DNA from: Saprospiraceae bacterium
Lineage (GTDB): Bacteria > Bacteroidota > Bacteroidia > Chitinophagales > Saprospiraceae
Direction: 5' to 3'
Length of the DNA: 64,000 nucleotides
Assembly (NCBI GenBank): GCA_028285545.1
Contig: JANQPA010000037.1
Location: 87,795 to 151,794 of the forward strand
Below, piece by piece: positions 17,076-29,300 of the stretch. The position numbers and the translations under genes are program-made. Under the pieces are notes generated by a model. That model did no database searches. It was not told the DNA's origin and was given only the letters and a program-made list of their open reading frames with translations. Numbering within the stretch: position 1 is the stretch's first letter; every line of letters begins with the position of its first letter.

Positions 17076-18518
17076 ATGCGTACATTATTGATCATATTAG
17101 GAGGACTATTCGGATGGATTTCTATGGAAGGCCAGGTCAAAATTTCAGACCAAAAGTTTGAAAGAAAAAGCCTTGAATTTCAAATCCTTTTATCAAACCA
17201 AACTGCAGATACTATCTTTTTAAATGCAATGGGGGTAAATAGTTCCTATATTACTCTGGATGTTTGTAATCGAGCTGAAAAAATAAAAGAAAATAAAAAA
17301 GACTTTATTCTGGATTTTGAAGTAGATAAGAAGGAAACTTTATATGGACTGAAAGAAGCTATTGTTTTGATACCTGGGCAAAAGGAGCGGGTGAATATTC
17401 AGGTTTCTCCATTGCCCATGGCCATTTGTGATTATTGGGAAACGGAAGTGCGATTAATTTTGGGCTTCAGTAATATGCAAAAATGGTTTAGCGACCCAAT
17501 AATGATTTCTGAAGATGATTATTATAATTTTAAAGATTGGTTGGATCAAAAGAAAAAGCAGGAAACAGAGAATATTAATTTTGAAGCCAGCCGAAATAGC
17601 AGGCCTTACTGGGTAGATTGTTTAAAGAGTGGAGATAAGGCTAAAATAGCATCAGCACTTGAGAATTTTAAGCAATTTTATTGGCCAAAATATGATATTG
17701 AAAACCTTCTCACTCCTTTGCTTAACTCAACGGATGATCTTCTTTCAGAAAAAGCGGCTTTGGCTAAGCAACAGCAAATTGAAAAAATTAATGAGGCCAT
17801 CCTTAAATTACAACAAGCTGAAAAACATCCTCCCAGCCAGTTGAAAAAGGCAATCCAGGGATTAGGCTTAGCACAAGCAAAAGAATCTGTTCCACAAATT
17901 ATCGAACTGTGGAAAAAGGATACCAGGTTGGAACCCCATTTATTTTCCAGAACCTTACTTCAAATAGGTGATGTGAATATGTTACCTGCCCTTAGAGTTC
18001 TATGTGAAGAATTTGAGCAAAAATCCAAAGAAAAAGGCGGTTTTTCCCATGACAAATGGAAGTGGTTTAGTAGTGCTGCTCTCCTGGCTAATTTTGGAGA
18101 TCCTGCTGCACTAGAAATTTTATCCAATTGTTTGGATTATGTATTTGCCAATTATGAATATCAAGAACTTCAACTTTTGATGGAAGCTCTGGGACGGTCT
18201 CAAAATGAAGATTTGAAAAAAAACTTATCCAATTATTATTCAAAGTCTATCCAGTTGAATTATACCGATGATCTTACTTTGGCAACTCTGCCACTATTTT
18301 TAAATTATTCTGCGCCAACAGATGATCAAAAGAGAGAAATTTTAGAAGATTATCTGGTTTCTAAAAACCAAAGATTGGTGAAGCTGGCTATTTTTTTAAG
18401 TGGTAAATCTAAAATTAAAACCTTGCTGCCCATCTTAAAGTCTAAATTAAGTGAAGCAAGAACCTGGGAGGAACAATATCTTTTGGCAAATAGTATTGAA
18501 TATATTTTGAAAAATTAA
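17076..18518 (+). CDS. secreted protein with HEAT-like repeats, unknown function
   Basis: This 480-residue protein begins with a hydrophobic signal segment (about 1-20). Residues about 22-150 look like a beta-rich domain with a DUF1573-like flavour (description of strands only, not a firm match). From about 240 to the end, paired helices with recurring patterns such as ALRVLCEEF, AALEILSNCL and LLPILKSKL indicate HEAT-like repeats, so it is probably a periplasmic binding scaffold. It is divergent from ccoI and shares the 191-bp promoter region with the FNR-like site, so co-regulation is possible but unproven. I do not recognise a specific family. Confidence 0.75.
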   Translation: MRTLLIILGGLFGWISMEGQVKISDQKFERKSLEFQILLSNQTADTIFLNAMGVNSSYITLDVCNRAEKIKENKKDFILDFEVDKKETLYGLKEAIVLIPGQKERVNIQVSPLPMAICDYWETEVRLILGFSNMQKWFSDPIMISEDDYYNFKDWLDQKKKQETENINFEASRNSRPYWVDCLKSGDKAKIASALENFKQFYWPKYDIENLLTPLLNSTDDLLSEKAALAKQQQIEKINEAILKLQQAEKHPPSQLKKAIQGLGLAQAKESVPQIIELWKKDTRLEPHLFSRTLLQIGDVNMLPALRVLCEEFEQKSKEKGGFSHDKWKWFSSAALLANFGDPAALEILSNCLDYVFANYEYQELQLLMEALGRSQNEDLKKNLSNYYSKSIQLNYTDDLTLATLPLFLNYSAPTDDQKREILEDYLVSKNQRLVKLAIFLSGKSKIKTLLPILKSKLSEARTWEEQYLLANSIEYILKN

Positions 18519-18672
18519 ACCTAGCGAACCCTTCCGCTTTTTTTATTGTCTTTGAAATAGAATTGTATTTAGGAAACAGATAGAGCACTTAAATACCCTA
18601 TCAAGCGTTTAGTTTATGGCTTAGGCTAAGCCTAACTTTGGTATTTATTTATATTAGCAACTGTCACCCACT

Positions 18673-21147
18673 ATGCCTTCATTAAGGATTTATTTCATTT
18701 TCAGTATCCTTTTATTTCATGTAATATCTGTACCAGCACAGGTTTCAGGAACCATACTTGACCAAAATGGGGATCCTCTTGCCTTTGCCAGTGTATACAT
18801 TAAAGGCACCTCAAAAGGCACTACCTCCAATATCGAGGGCCTCTTTATCTTGGATTTAGAACAAGGAAATTATGACTTGGTTTTTCAATACATTGGATAC
18901 AAACAATTGATAAAAAAAATCAAAGTATCCAAAGACCCTATTGTATTGGAAATCAAGATGGAAGAAGAAGCTGTGAAGCTTTCAGAAGTGGTGGTTCGGG
19001 CTGATGAAGAAGATCCGGCTTATCGAGTTATTAGGGCGGCTATGGCTAAGCGAAAATACTATTTGAATCAAGTTGAGACATCCGCCTGTGAGGTGTATAT
19101 CAAAGGCAATATTAAATTTTTGAATGCACCCGAAAAATTTTTGGGCCAGGAAATTGGCGATTTTGATGGCAACTTGGATTCTAACAGACAGGGCATAATT
19201 TATTTATCAGAATCCGAAGCTAAATTATACTTCAAACGCCCGGATAAATACAAAGAAATAATGAAATCCACCAAAGTCAGTGGCAATGACAATGGTTTTG
19301 GCTTTAATCAGGCCTCTGAAATGGATTTTAATATGTACCGAAATTATGCACTCTATAACCGACAGATTGTCTCTCCAATTGCTTCCAATGCAATGGCCTA
19401 TTACCGCTATCAATTAGAAGGAACTTTATATGATGAAGATGGACAGTTAATCAATAAAATTTTAGTCATTCCTAAGCGCAGTGAAGATCCTGTTTATAAG
19501 GGCTATATTTATATTATTGAAGATTTGTGGAACATCCAGAGTGTTGACTTAACCTTGATGTCTGGGGCTATGAAAATACCGGGCTTGGATTCTTTAAATA
19601 TTCAACAGCAATATCTTCCGGTAGAAGAGCCCGATGTATGGCGTATTTTTACTCAAACTATTGATTTTCAGGCTGGTTTGTTTGGGTTTAAACTTAGGGG
19701 AACCTTTACGGCTATTTATTCTGATTATGAAATAGATCCCAATCTTCCAGATGATTTTTTTGATAATGAAATCTTTAGAGTGGATGAAGAGGCCAATGAA
19801 CGAGGCTTAGATTATTGGGCCCAGGTTCGGCCCATTCCATTGACTGAGGAAGAATCAGAGGATTATATAAAAAAGGATAGTTTGCAAGTTATCCGAAAAT
19901 CAAAGCCTTACCTGGATTCAGTAGATGCAAAAAATAATAAATTCAAGCCTTTGGACTTGCTGTTTGGTTATAATTATCAGCGTTCTTTCCGGAAAGAATA
20001 TTTTTCATTTGGTTCACCACTTACCACCCTTCAGTTCAACACTGTTCAGGGACTAAATGGTGATCTGAATTTTACTTATCGTCGGCTATTTGATGATTAC
20101 AATATGCGGTGGTTTTCTATAAATCCAAAGGTTAATTATGGATTTTCAGATAAACAGTTAAGAGCTTCTTTTAACTTTTTTTATAATTTTAACCGAACAA
20201 AATTTACCAGACTTCGCATTGCTGGAGGTCGTACCACCGCCCAATTTAATCCCGGCAACCCTATCAGTAATACACTTAATACACAGGTCACTTTATGGGC
20301 CAGGGAAAATTATTTGAAAATCTATGAAAAAAATTATGGCCTGCTTGGGATAAGCCATGAATTATGGAATGGACTATATCTGACAAGCTCAATTGAGTAT
20401 GCACAAAGGAGGGCTTTGGTCAATAATAGTGATTACAGTTTACGCCTTAGAGATGATAAATTTTTTACTTCTAACAATCCGCAGGCGCCGGATTTATTTG
20501 AACCTGCATTTGATCAGCATGAGGCCCTAATTTTCAATTTGGCACTCAGAATTCGCTTCAATCAAAGATATTCTCAATATCCGGGAAGGAAATATATTGA
20601 AGGTTCAAAATGGCCTGATTTTTGGCTTGTGTATAAAAAAGGAATTGCTTCTTTTGGATCTGATGTCAATTTTGATTTTCTGGCTTTTCAAATACGAGAT
20701 TACTACATCCCTACAGGCGTTTGGGGAAGATCATCGTTTCGATTTGAGGCAGGTACTTTTTTGAATAATTCTCGCTTAGAATTTATGGATTTTAAGCATT
20801 TCAATGGCAACCAAACCTCAATTGGCAGTCCATTTAGATACAATTTTTCTTTTTTTAAGCTTCCTTATTATGATTTCAGTACCAATGGGGCATATATGGA
20901 TTTACATTTTCAACATAATTTTGAAGGCTTTATTTTTGATAAATTGCCTGCCATCCGCAAATTAGGCTGGATGGCTGTGGCGGGAGTTAAATTGTTGGCA
21001 ACCGAAAATAATCCCGCTTATATGGAGTATAATTTTGGGATTGATAATATAGGAATTGGTCCTTTGCGTCTGTTTAGAATAGACGGAGTCGCCTACCGAA
21101 ATAATGGGACCTGGGATTTGGGCTTTGTGCTTGGGTTGAAACTATAA
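18673..21147 (+). CDS. DUF5686 outer-membrane protein with carboxypeptidase-regulatory-like domain
   Basis: This 824-residue protein has a signal peptide (about 1-22), an N-terminal CarboxypepD_reg-like beta-sandwich (about 23-100, with the usual DPLAFASVYIKGT and IEGLFILDL pattern), then a long DUF5686 region and a C-terminal half rich in alternating aromatic strands expected to form an outer-membrane beta-barrel. Such proteins are common in Bacteroidota; their function is unknown, though the N-terminal domain is shared with TonB-dependent transporters. No TonB box or plug domain is evident. It is followed on the same strand by the two large surface proteins. Confidence 0.88.
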   Translation: MPSLRIYFIFSILLFHVISVPAQVSGTILDQNGDPLAFASVYIKGTSKGTTSNIEGLFILDLEQGNYDLVFQYIGYKQLIKKIKVSKDPIVLEIKMEEEAVKLSEVVVRADEEDPAYRVIRAAMAKRKYYLNQVETSACEVYIKGNIKFLNAPEKFLGQEIGDFDGNLDSNRQGIIYLSESEAKLYFKRPDKYKEIMKSTKVSGNDNGFGFNQASEMDFNMYRNYALYNRQIVSPIASNAMAYYRYQLEGTLYDEDGQLINKILVIPKRSEDPVYKGYIYIIEDLWNIQSVDLTLMSGAMKIPGLDSLNIQQQYLPVEEPDVWRIFTQTIDFQAGLFGFKLRGTFTAIYSDYEIDPNLPDDFFDNEIFRVDEEANERGLDYWAQVRPIPLTEEESEDYIKKDSLQVIRKSKPYLDSVDAKNNKFKPLDLLFGYNYQRSFRKEYFSFGSPLTTLQFNTVQGLNGDLNFTYRRLFDDYNMRWFSINPKVNYGFSDKQLRASFNFFYNFNRTKFTRLRIAGGRTTAQFNPGNPISNTLNTQVTLWARENYLKIYEKNYGLLGISHELWNGLYLTSSIEYAQRRALVNNSDYSLRLRDDKFFTSNNPQAPDLFEPAFDQHEALIFNLALRIRFNQRYSQYPGRKYIEGSKWPDFWLVYKKGIASFGSDVNFDFLAFQIRDYYIPTGVWGRSSFRFEAGTFLNNSRLEFMDFKHFNGNQTSIGSPFRYNFSFFKLPYYDFSTNGAYMDLHFQHNFEGFIFDKLPAIRKLGWMAVAGVKLLATENNPAYMEYNFGIDNIGIGPLRLFRIDGVAYRNNGTWDLGFVLGLKL

Positions 21148-21364
21148 TATGCTGGCAGGGGAAAGGAGCCCGCCGGGCCGATTTGCCTACCAGTTTAAAT
21201 AAACTATCTACCCTGTTTATATTATTTTTTGACAGATGACCAACCAATGGCTCGTAATTCTTTTTATTTAGAGAAAATTAAAGTATTTTCGTAGCAACTA
21301 TTGCTGCGAGAAATGTGATGGAAGGATAGGAATCTTGTGAATCTGCGACCTAATTTTACACGTA

Positions 21365-24300
21365 ATGAACCGAAACGCTTCTACGGGCTTGTTGATTTTG
21401 GTGCTATGGCTGCTCAATGTTGCTACCGGCAACTCTCCTCTGCTTGCGACTACCGAAAAAAACTTATCGACCACTTCCGAATTTTCCGAATCAAATTTTA
21501 ATGCCAATAATGACTATGCCTGCATAGGGAATGTTATTGTGGAGTTAGATGAAGATTGTAGACGAAATATTACCATACCCATGGTTTTGAAAGGAACGGG
21601 GGTCGATACCGTAAAGGGCTTCAATGTGCTGATAACTTATCCAAATGGTTCCGCTACTTTAAATTATGTTCAAGGCTGCGGTGATTTTACCTATGAAGTA
21701 TTTGATAGAGAAGATGTTTTAGTTTGTTGGGGTAATATCAAGGCTGAAGATAAAATTGCTCCTGTTATTGCGGCTCCTCTAAAAAGTGATATCCTTACCT
21801 GTACAGATGTGGATTCCATACTCAACAAAGATCTGTATGATTTTGATGGGAAGGTTTGGCAGAGACTACGGGATCAAAAGATCATAGATATTGATACAGC
21901 AATTACCGATAACTGCTCAGATTTGGAAAACATCTCCCTTTTTATTTCTGATGATTTCATCCAGTCTCCTGAATCCTGTGAGGAATTTGGGCGAATAGAA
22001 AGAAGGATTCAGGCAACTGATGAAAAAGGAAATGTATCTGAGGTTGTAAAGATTGTATTTATCTTTCTTCAGCCGGAATTGCTTTATGATGAAATTAAAG
22101 ATGTAGAGCTAAATATTTGTTCAGATGGCGCTCCATATGTTCTAAATGCAGAAGAGGTCGGCGCTCCCTATTATTATAATGCTTTTGGAAATAGGCAATA
22201 TGTTTATGCTACGGATACTTCATTATGTAATTATGCAGTAACATTCAGAGATGATTCAACTTCCATATCCTGTGGTTTTAAATTAGTTCGTACCTGGATT
22301 GTTACAGACTGGTGCGACTTAGAAGATCCTAGGGATACTATCGTTCAAAATATAAAATTTGGAGATTTTGAGGCACCTGAGGTATTTTGCCGTCCTGTGC
22401 CATACAATTATTCTACCGGTCCATTTGATTGTACAGCTACTATAGACGTTCCTTCTCCAATTGTAAGAGACTGTAATACTGAATGGACTTATTATGTAGA
22501 AGTATATACTAAGGTCCCTGAGTTGAACCCTTTTGGGATTCCTACCGGTGATTCCATTTATGTAATTCGAACGGAACCGATTTTAGGTGATGCTGAGTCA
22601 GGATACATGGCTACCGGGATACCTGTTGGTGAACATAGTTTCTATTATTATGTCAGCGATGCCTGTGGCAATATGGCAGAGGTATTAAAATGCGAATTCG
22701 TTGTAGAAGATAATACGGCTCCAGTTGCTGCCTGCTTTGATTTGGTCAACGTTTCTTTAGGAGGAAAGGGAATAGGAAGTGTAAGTTTTAGCGATGTAGA
22801 TGAGGGAAGTACAGATAATTGTGAAATAGAAAGCTTGCAGTTGCGTCGCGAAATAAATGAGGATTGCCTTGACGCATATGTTGATGCAGCCCTTAGTGGA
22901 AATGAGGGGAGGTATTCCTTTAGTGATCTGGTTAAGGATGAGGGGGAGAATATTTGGAGACATAACGAAGAAATTGTTGTCACCAAAAAAGGAAGCATTT
23001 ATTATTCTGCTTATATGGATGATGTGATTGTCAATTGCTGTGATATAGGGACGATTGTAACTATTGAGATGAGGGTGGTTGATAAGGCAGGAAATACTAA
23101 TAGTTGTTGGTCATTATTACAGATTGAAGATAAATTATCTCCTTTATGTCTTCCTCCAGATGATGTACTGGTTGACTGTGATACTGCTTTGCTGTCACGA
23201 AATGAGTATTCTGATACTACCATTCTGCAACAGTATTACGGAAAAGCTCAAGCTTCTGATAATTGCAATGCCATTGCCGTTGAGTTGACTCCCGTTGTAA
23301 ATGTAGACCAGTGTGGTTTTGGTACTATTACCAGGAGATTTCAAGCAATCGATACTTATGGGAATAAGTCTGGAATATGTATGCAAACCATCACCATCCG
23401 TGGTATTTATGACTATGAATTAAAGTTCCCTGCAGATGAGTCATCCATTGTTTGTGGAGTCTCAGATCCAGACACTCTTTTGTACGAATTATTGGCATGT
23501 GAGAACATTATAGTGAATGTAGAAGAAGAAATTTTTGATGCAGCAGATGATGCCTGCTATAAAATTTTTAGAACCTACTCTGTAATGAACTGGTGTGAAT
23601 ATGATGGCATAAGCGATCCTCTGGTTATTGGCAGAGATGAAGATAAGGATGGAATTATCGGGGAAGAAGTATTTCTATTAAGACGCCGTGATGGTACATT
23701 TTATATAGATGAAAACAATAATGAAGAGGATGGCTTCATAAGGTCGGGCACTTCTGGAGGCTTCTGGCAATACACTCAAATCATAAAAGTTTATGATAAC
23801 CAGGCTCCGGTTCTTTCCTTTGGCGCTTTAGATCCTTTCTGTAGTTATGATACTCCCTCCGGACCTGAGGATATATGTAACGGTGATGTCATGGTTCCTT
23901 TTACAGTAAGTGATAACTGTACTATTGAGGAATTGGAAACGCGCGTTTTTCTAGATGAAGGAAGTGACGGGCAAAATATGGTAGAGATCACAAATTCTGC
24001 CATGCTAAGCAGAGATGGGCAGGAATATACTTTTACGGGTTCACTTCCTATTGGTCCTCACCGCCTACAGGTTAGAGTGGTAGATCCTTGTGGTAATTTT
24101 ATTGTGAAAGCAATACCATTTGAAGTAATTGATTGTAAAGCTCCGTTTCCAATTTGTATTCAGGGAGTAACTGTTGAACTTATGCCTGTTGATCAGGATG
24201 GGAACGGCGTTCCTGATTTTGGGATGAACTTAGTTCCCGCCAGAGCTTTGATCGGAAGTGAGGTATTTGACTGTTCTGGAGAAGTGACCTATTCTATTAA

Positions 24301-25717
24301 TCGGAAGGGAGAAACTGCCTCCATGGATCAGAATAATCTTATGGTAACCTGCCTGGATCCTAAAAACGAAACTCTTCCTATAGAGATTCATGCCTGGGAT
24401 AAATTTGGTAACCATCAACCCTGTGAAACTTTTATAGTAGTTCAGGATAACGGTAAATTCTGTAGTGGTGGAATTGAAAATGGAATCATTTCTGGCGCCA
24501 TTTACACAGAAGAAGACATTCCTCTTGAGGATGTGAATGTACGCCTAAGCGGTAACAGTTCTGCAGGTGTGAAAACAGATTTTGATGGGGTATTCGAATT
24601 TATTGATTTGGAAGAAGGAAATGACTATTCGGTTGAACCACAAAAAAATGTAGATTTTAAAAATGGGGTTTCTACCTATGATTTAGTTTTGGTCAGTAAG
24701 CATATTTTGGGAGTTGACAAATTAGAATCTCCTTACCAGGTGATTGCAGCAGATGTCAATCGCTCCAATTCAGTAACTTCTTTGGACCTTATCCATCTTA
24801 GAAAATTAATTTTGAGTATTAACGATACTTTTCCCAATAACACCAGCTGGCGTTTTGTGGCCAGGGATCATGTGTTTCCAGAACCAGAGCGACCCTGGGT
24901 AGGAGGAATACCAGAGGTAGTGAATGTCAACAATTTGATAGGGACTTTTGATCAGGCTAATTTTATCGCCATCAAAATTGGTGACATCAATTTAAGTGCA
25001 AGAATTAACCCTTCTTTTGCTCAAAATGAAAATAGGGATACCAAAAATCCGATGACCATTCATGTTGAGGATCTCAGCATGGTCTCAGGACAGGAGTACG
25101 AGCTGAATTTTTCAACGGCAGATCTAATGGAAACCATGGCCTGCCAATTTACACTTTCATTTGATCCGCAAAAACTAAATCTTGTTGACCTGCATTATGG
25201 TTTATTCCAGGAAGAGCACCTGGGCTTAAAATACCTACAAGATGGTCTTCTGACCATAAGCTGGAATCAACTTCAAAAACCTACAGAATCATCAGAAACC
25301 ATTTTATTTAAACTAAAATTTAGGGCCCTGGATGAAATAAGGGTTGCTGAAGCCTTTCAGATCAATTCCCGATTGACTCAAGCTGAAGCTTATTCCTTTG
25401 TGGGTCAATTAAAAAATATTAATCTGGGTTTCACCAGGACTTCTCCCGAATTAGATTTAGGATATGATCTTTATCAGAACCATCCTAACCCATTTAAGGA
25501 ATACACCTATATTCGATTTTCACTTCCCAAGGAAGCAGAAGCCAATATTTTAATTCATGATATTAGTGGCAAATTGATTAAAACCTATAGTGGACACTTT
25601 ACTAAGGGGATCAATGAACTAAAAGTTAGTCGCGATGAAATCCCTAAAGGACTATTGTTTTATACTCTTCAATCAGGAGATTACCAAAAGGTGAAAAAAA
25701 TGATTCTGATTGATTAA
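21365..25717 (+). CDS. large T9SS-exported surface protein with dockerin-like and cohesin-like domains
   Basis: This 1450-residue protein has a signal peptide (about 1-24) and a long cysteine-rich stretch (about 60-1080) of HYR/Ig-like modules marked by recurrent DNC and DACGN motifs. Then comes a carnitine/SdrD_B-like beta domain (about 1045-1095), a type I dockerin-like duplicated EF-hand region (ADVNRSNSVTSLDL about 1128, and KIGDINL), a cohesin-like beta domain (about 1229-1355), and a C-terminal type A T9SS sorting domain (about 1365-1450, starting YQNHPNPF and ending KKMILID). It should be secreted across the outer membrane and attached to the surface. Residues from about 138 on are co-linear with the C-terminal half of the next protein. 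Confidence 0.9.
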   Translation: MNRNASTGLLILVLWLLNVATGNSPLLATTEKNLSTTSEFSESNFNANNDYACIGNVIVELDEDCRRNITIPMVLKGTGVDTVKGFNVLITYPNGSATLNYVQGCGDFTYEVFDREDVLVCWGNIKAEDKIAPVIAAPLKSDILTCTDVDSILNKDLYDFDGKVWQRLRDQKIIDIDTAITDNCSDLENISLFISDDFIQSPESCEEFGRIERRIQATDEKGNVSEVVKIVFIFLQPELLYDEIKDVELNICSDGAPYVLNAEEVGAPYYYNAFGNRQYVYATDTSLCNYAVTFRDDSTSISCGFKLVRTWIVTDWCDLEDPRDTIVQNIKFGDFEAPEVFCRPVPYNYSTGPFDCTATIDVPSPIVRDCNTEWTYYVEVYTKVPELNPFGIPTGDSIYVIRTEPILGDAESGYMATGIPVGEHSFYYYVSDACGNMAEVLKCEFVVEDNTAPVAACFDLVNVSLGGKGIGSVSFSDVDEGSTDNCEIESLQLRREINEDCLDAYVDAALSGNEGRYSFSDLVKDEGENIWRHNEEIVVTKKGSIYYSAYMDDVIVNCCDIGTIVTIEMRVVDKAGNTNSCWSLLQIEDKLSPLCLPPDDVLVDCDTALLSRNEYSDTTILQQYYGKAQASDNCNAIAVELTPVVNVDQCGFGTITRRFQAIDTYGNKSGICMQTITIRGIYDYELKFPADESSIVCGVSDPDTLLYELLACENIIVNVEEEIFDAADDACYKIFRTYSVMNWCEYDGISDPLVIGRDEDKDGIIGEEVFLLRRRDGTFYIDENNNEEDGFIRSGTSGGFWQYTQIIKVYDNQAPVLSFGALDPFCSYDTPSGPEDICNGDVMVPFTVSDNCTIEELETRVFLDEGSDGQNMVEITNSAMLSRDGQEYTFTGSLPIGPHRLQVRVVDPCGNFIVKAIPFEVIDCKAPFPICIQGVTVELMPVDQDGNGVPDFGMNLVPARALIGSEVFDCSGEVTYSINRKGETASMDQNNLMVTCLDPKNETLPIEIHAWDKFGNHQPCETFIVVQDNGKFCSGGIENGIISGAIYTEEDIPLEDVNVRLSGNSSAGVKTDFDGVFEFIDLEEGNDYSVEPQKNVDFKNGVSTYDLVLVSKHILGVDKLESPYQVIAADVNRSNSVTSLDLIHLRKLILSINDTFPNNTSWRFVARDHVFPEPERPWVGGIPEVVNVNNLIGTFDQANFIAIKIGDINLSARINPSFAQNENRDTKNPMTIHVEDLSMVSGQEYELNFSTADLMETMACQFTLSFDPQKLNLVDLHYGLFQEEHLGLKYLQDGLLTISWNQLQKPTESSETILFKLKFRALDEIRVAEAFQINSRLTQAEAYSFVGQLKNINLGFTRTSPELDLGYDLYQNHPNPFKEYTYIRFSLPKEAEANILIHDISGKLIKTYSGHFTKGINELKVSRDEIPKGLLFYTLQSGDYQKVKKMILID

Positions 25718-26344
25718 ACTGTCCTTTTTCTGATACTTTGCTTAAAAAATACCAGAACCTGTATTAATTTATTTGTGACTAAAGCTGCAATTATTATTGA
25801 ATATTCATATATTTGTAGCAGCTTTTTACTGATTTATCCTTTCACCATTTTTTGCTACCCCTTAAATTAGGACTACCCAACTATTGTAGCTGTAAGATAT
25901 TAGTTTTATCTTTCAGGCGAAAAAGCAAATATTTCAACCCTTTACCCATTAAAAAACTGGACTTTGGTCCATTAATGCTGAAAAATTTAAAGTGAGAATA
26001 CAGATTTTGTGGCTTAGCATTAAATAAGAATTAGAACCATAGCGAACGAACATATTAAACATATTTACAAACTTATTAATTATAATCTCCATGAAACACA
26101 TCTATCGACTCGCCCAGTCGCCTGCTTGTATTGTGATAAGGTCACGGACAAGGAGTAAATCTGGCACACTTATTGCAAATCTTTTTACTGTTAACCCTTA
26201 CGATCTCATTTCTTCCTAGACCGGAATGAAGGCCCAATCTTGATGTTGATAAAATGTATTCTTCATCGAAATGGGTTTTGAGAGGCTAAAGCTTTTGAGA
26301 GAAAACACACTTTTTAAGTATCTACTGCCAAAAATGAACGTCAA
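25718..26344. other. intergenic region between the two surface-protein genes
   Basis: This 627-bp gap has no supported gene. It contains a 42-codon ATG ORF at 26091-26219 without recognisable features, and a GTGATAAGGTCAC dyad at 26133-26145 with a five-base spacer that resembles, but does not match, the cco sites. The length suggests a separate promoter and long leader for the downstream gene. I see no tandem repeat. Confidence 0.5.
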
Positions 26345-29300
26345 ATGAAATACTTGATGTTAAGAATGGCAAGTTTCAAACCGGTTAACATGAAAAGATT
26401 TCAACATACTAGCTTTTTATCAACGAACTTCCTAATCTTCTTTGCCTTGCTATCCGCACAGCTAAGACCGGATAGAGCCCTTTTAAATGAAACTTCTGAC
26501 TCCTTGCCGGAAACACAATTGGCTGTAATGTGTACCGATCCTGTTATACGAAATATAAGCAGTTCAACAGATTCTATTTGCAGCGGTGATCGCGTATTTT
26601 TACAAGTTGATGGCGATTTGAATGATGCCGATAATTGGTTTTGGTATATAGGAGAATGTGGTGCAGAACAGCCCCTGGCAGTAGGCTCATTTATTACAGT
26701 AACTCCAGACACCACTACTACCTACTATATGCGCGGAGAGGGAGAAGAATGTTTCCCCAATGGACTGGCATGTCTAACCATTACCATTACCGTAATAGAT
26801 TCGATAGCACCAGAAATATCCTGTATCGGAGATCAAATAGGACAGGTAGATGCCAATTGTGAATACGTCATACCCGATTATCGTGTTCTGGTCATAGCTA
26901 CTGACAACTGCGTTAAAGAGCCTAATATTGAACAATTCCCTCCTCCCAATACCGTAGTTTCCGAAAACACGGAAGTTATTCTGGTTGCATCAGACAAAAA
27001 TAATAATTCAGATACCTGCTCTTTCCGACTGTTGTTAACGGATCCTTTCCCACCAGTGATGGCCTGTAAAGATGTCAATATTTATTTAACCCCAGAGACA
27101 AATCTTGCCTATTTAGAGCCTTGGATGATAGATGCTGGAACCACCGATGCCTGCGGGGATATCAAACTTAGAATTGACAATACCACTTTTGACTGTACCC
27201 AACTGGGCAACCATAAAGTGGTTTTAACATCTGAAGATAGGGTTGGAAATATATCTACCTGTGAATCGAATGTAACGGTTCTGGATACTTTGTCTCCCGT
27301 TGCTTTATGTAAAGATATTGACCTGATTCTAGATGCACAAGGGCAAGCCAGTCTTACTGCATTTGATATAGACGGCGGATCCTCTGATAATTGTGAAATA
27401 GATTTACTTGAAGTTGACATAAATAGTTTTACTTGCTCCGAAGCGGGCTCTCAGTCTGTTCAACTTACCATTACTGATGGTTCGGGAAATACAGCTTCTT
27501 GTGTTTCTTTGGTAAACTTGAAAGATACCACTCCTCCGGTAATAGTTGGCCAGGCCATGAGTTTGACCTTAAATGAAACAGGTAATACCCTTCTAAAAAC
27601 AAGTGATGTTGATAATGGTACTTTCGATAATTGTGGATTGGATACTGTATGGTTGAGCAGATACCAGTTTGACTGTAGCAATACGGGTGTAAATACAGTT
27701 GTACTGCATGCAAGGGATAAGGCAGGTAATGAAAGCAGCACTACTTTTTCCATAACTGTTAGCGATCCGGTAATGCCAACCATTGATTGTGGAGGTGATC
27801 GGGAAATATTATTGGTGAATGGATGTTCCTTTGACATTCCTGATTATTCACAACAAATAAATATTATAGACAATTGCAGTGGTGCCCAAATTATTGAACA
27901 AATTCCAGCTCCTGGAACCTCTATTGAAAAAGATACTGAAGTATTTATAAAAGCAAGTGATTTGGCAGGTAATGAAGTATCCTGTTCGTTTATGCTGATT
28001 GTAAAGGATGCTTCTGTACCTCAGATAGGATGTATTGGCGATCAAACTACCCCATATGTAAATAATTGTGAAGGTGTGGTTGGTGATTATAGACAATTGC
28101 CTACAATTACGGATAATTGTGGAAATGGGGGTTTAACAATTACTCAGGTTCCAGCCCCTGGAACCATAATTACGGCCAATACACTTGTAAAGATTATTGT
28201 AGTGGATGAGGCTTTAAATAGTGCAGAGTGCGAATTCGAATTATTGTTGGTAGATAATAATCCTCCACAGATTAGCTGCATTGGTGATCAGGTTATTCTT
28301 ACAGATGCAAATTGTTCGGCCACCGTTCCTGATTTTATTAATCAGGTTTCTGTAGTAGATGAGTGTCAGAATGGCCTACAAATCATCCAGGAACCCGCAG
28401 CAGGTACAGCTATTCAAGGAGAAACGATGATAAAAATAACGGCAACTGATGCCTCTGGAAATTCCCAGGATTGCTCCTTCAAATTAAACATAAAGGATGA
28501 AATAAAACCTACTCTTTCTTGTAATAATATCATTTTTATTGATATTGAAAATAATGGATTGGTAGAACTGAAACCAGAACGGCTGGAAAGCTTTGTAAGT
28601 GATAATTGTGGTACCCCACAAATTGATATCAGCCGCCGCTTTTTTGACTGTGCTTCAGTTGGATATAATAAAATCACCTTAACGGCAACAGACCCTGCCG
28701 GTAACTCTTCCTCTTGTGAAGTAACGGTAGGTGTTCGTGCTTCGGATGCCTGTGATCTTCCCGACATAGGGAACAGTGATGAAGATATGACCTTGCCCAG
28801 CGACACCCAGATTGGTGACCCCTGCAGTTGTATGGGGTCAGGACGTTTTTCTGAGGAAATAGTCATTGGGCCCAGCAAATCTAATCAGAGTTGGGAGGTA
28901 GACCAAACCGACTTGCTCGAAATTGGTTCAGCAAATGTTATTCCATCAGGTACTCCATTTATGGAAATTCCTTATTCTAACGATTCCAGTCTGTATGTAT
29001 TAGCTGGAATTCATATGGATGGACAGGGCTATACCCTAACGGCAAAGAGTTCATTTTTCCCTGGCAAGACCCTTAAGATCACTAACATTTGTTATTATCC
29101 AAAACCCAGAATCCTCAATCTTGACAATAACTACTGTGTAAAAACTTCCCCATTTGAATTACAGGGAACTGTAGGGACCAATATTGAAGGAACGGGAACA
29201 TTTAAAGTTAATGGAGTAGTAACAACTACTTTTGACCCTCAGGCTTTAGGTATTGGGGCTCATTTAGTTGAATATTCATGGGATGCCGGTAATCCAGCGG

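Noticed and set aside
26133..26145. GTGATAAGGTCAC as a third FNR-like site
   Set aside because: Spacer is five instead of six and the flanking CATTTGA is missing; chance is a fair explanation.
26091..26219. 42-codon ORF in the gap before the giant surface protein
   Set aside because: No recognisable composition, domain or conserved context; most likely chance.
28414..28878. 154-codon minus-strand ORF within the giant surface protein gene
   Set aside because: It is antisense to the repeat-rich coding region and its composition follows from the opposite strand.
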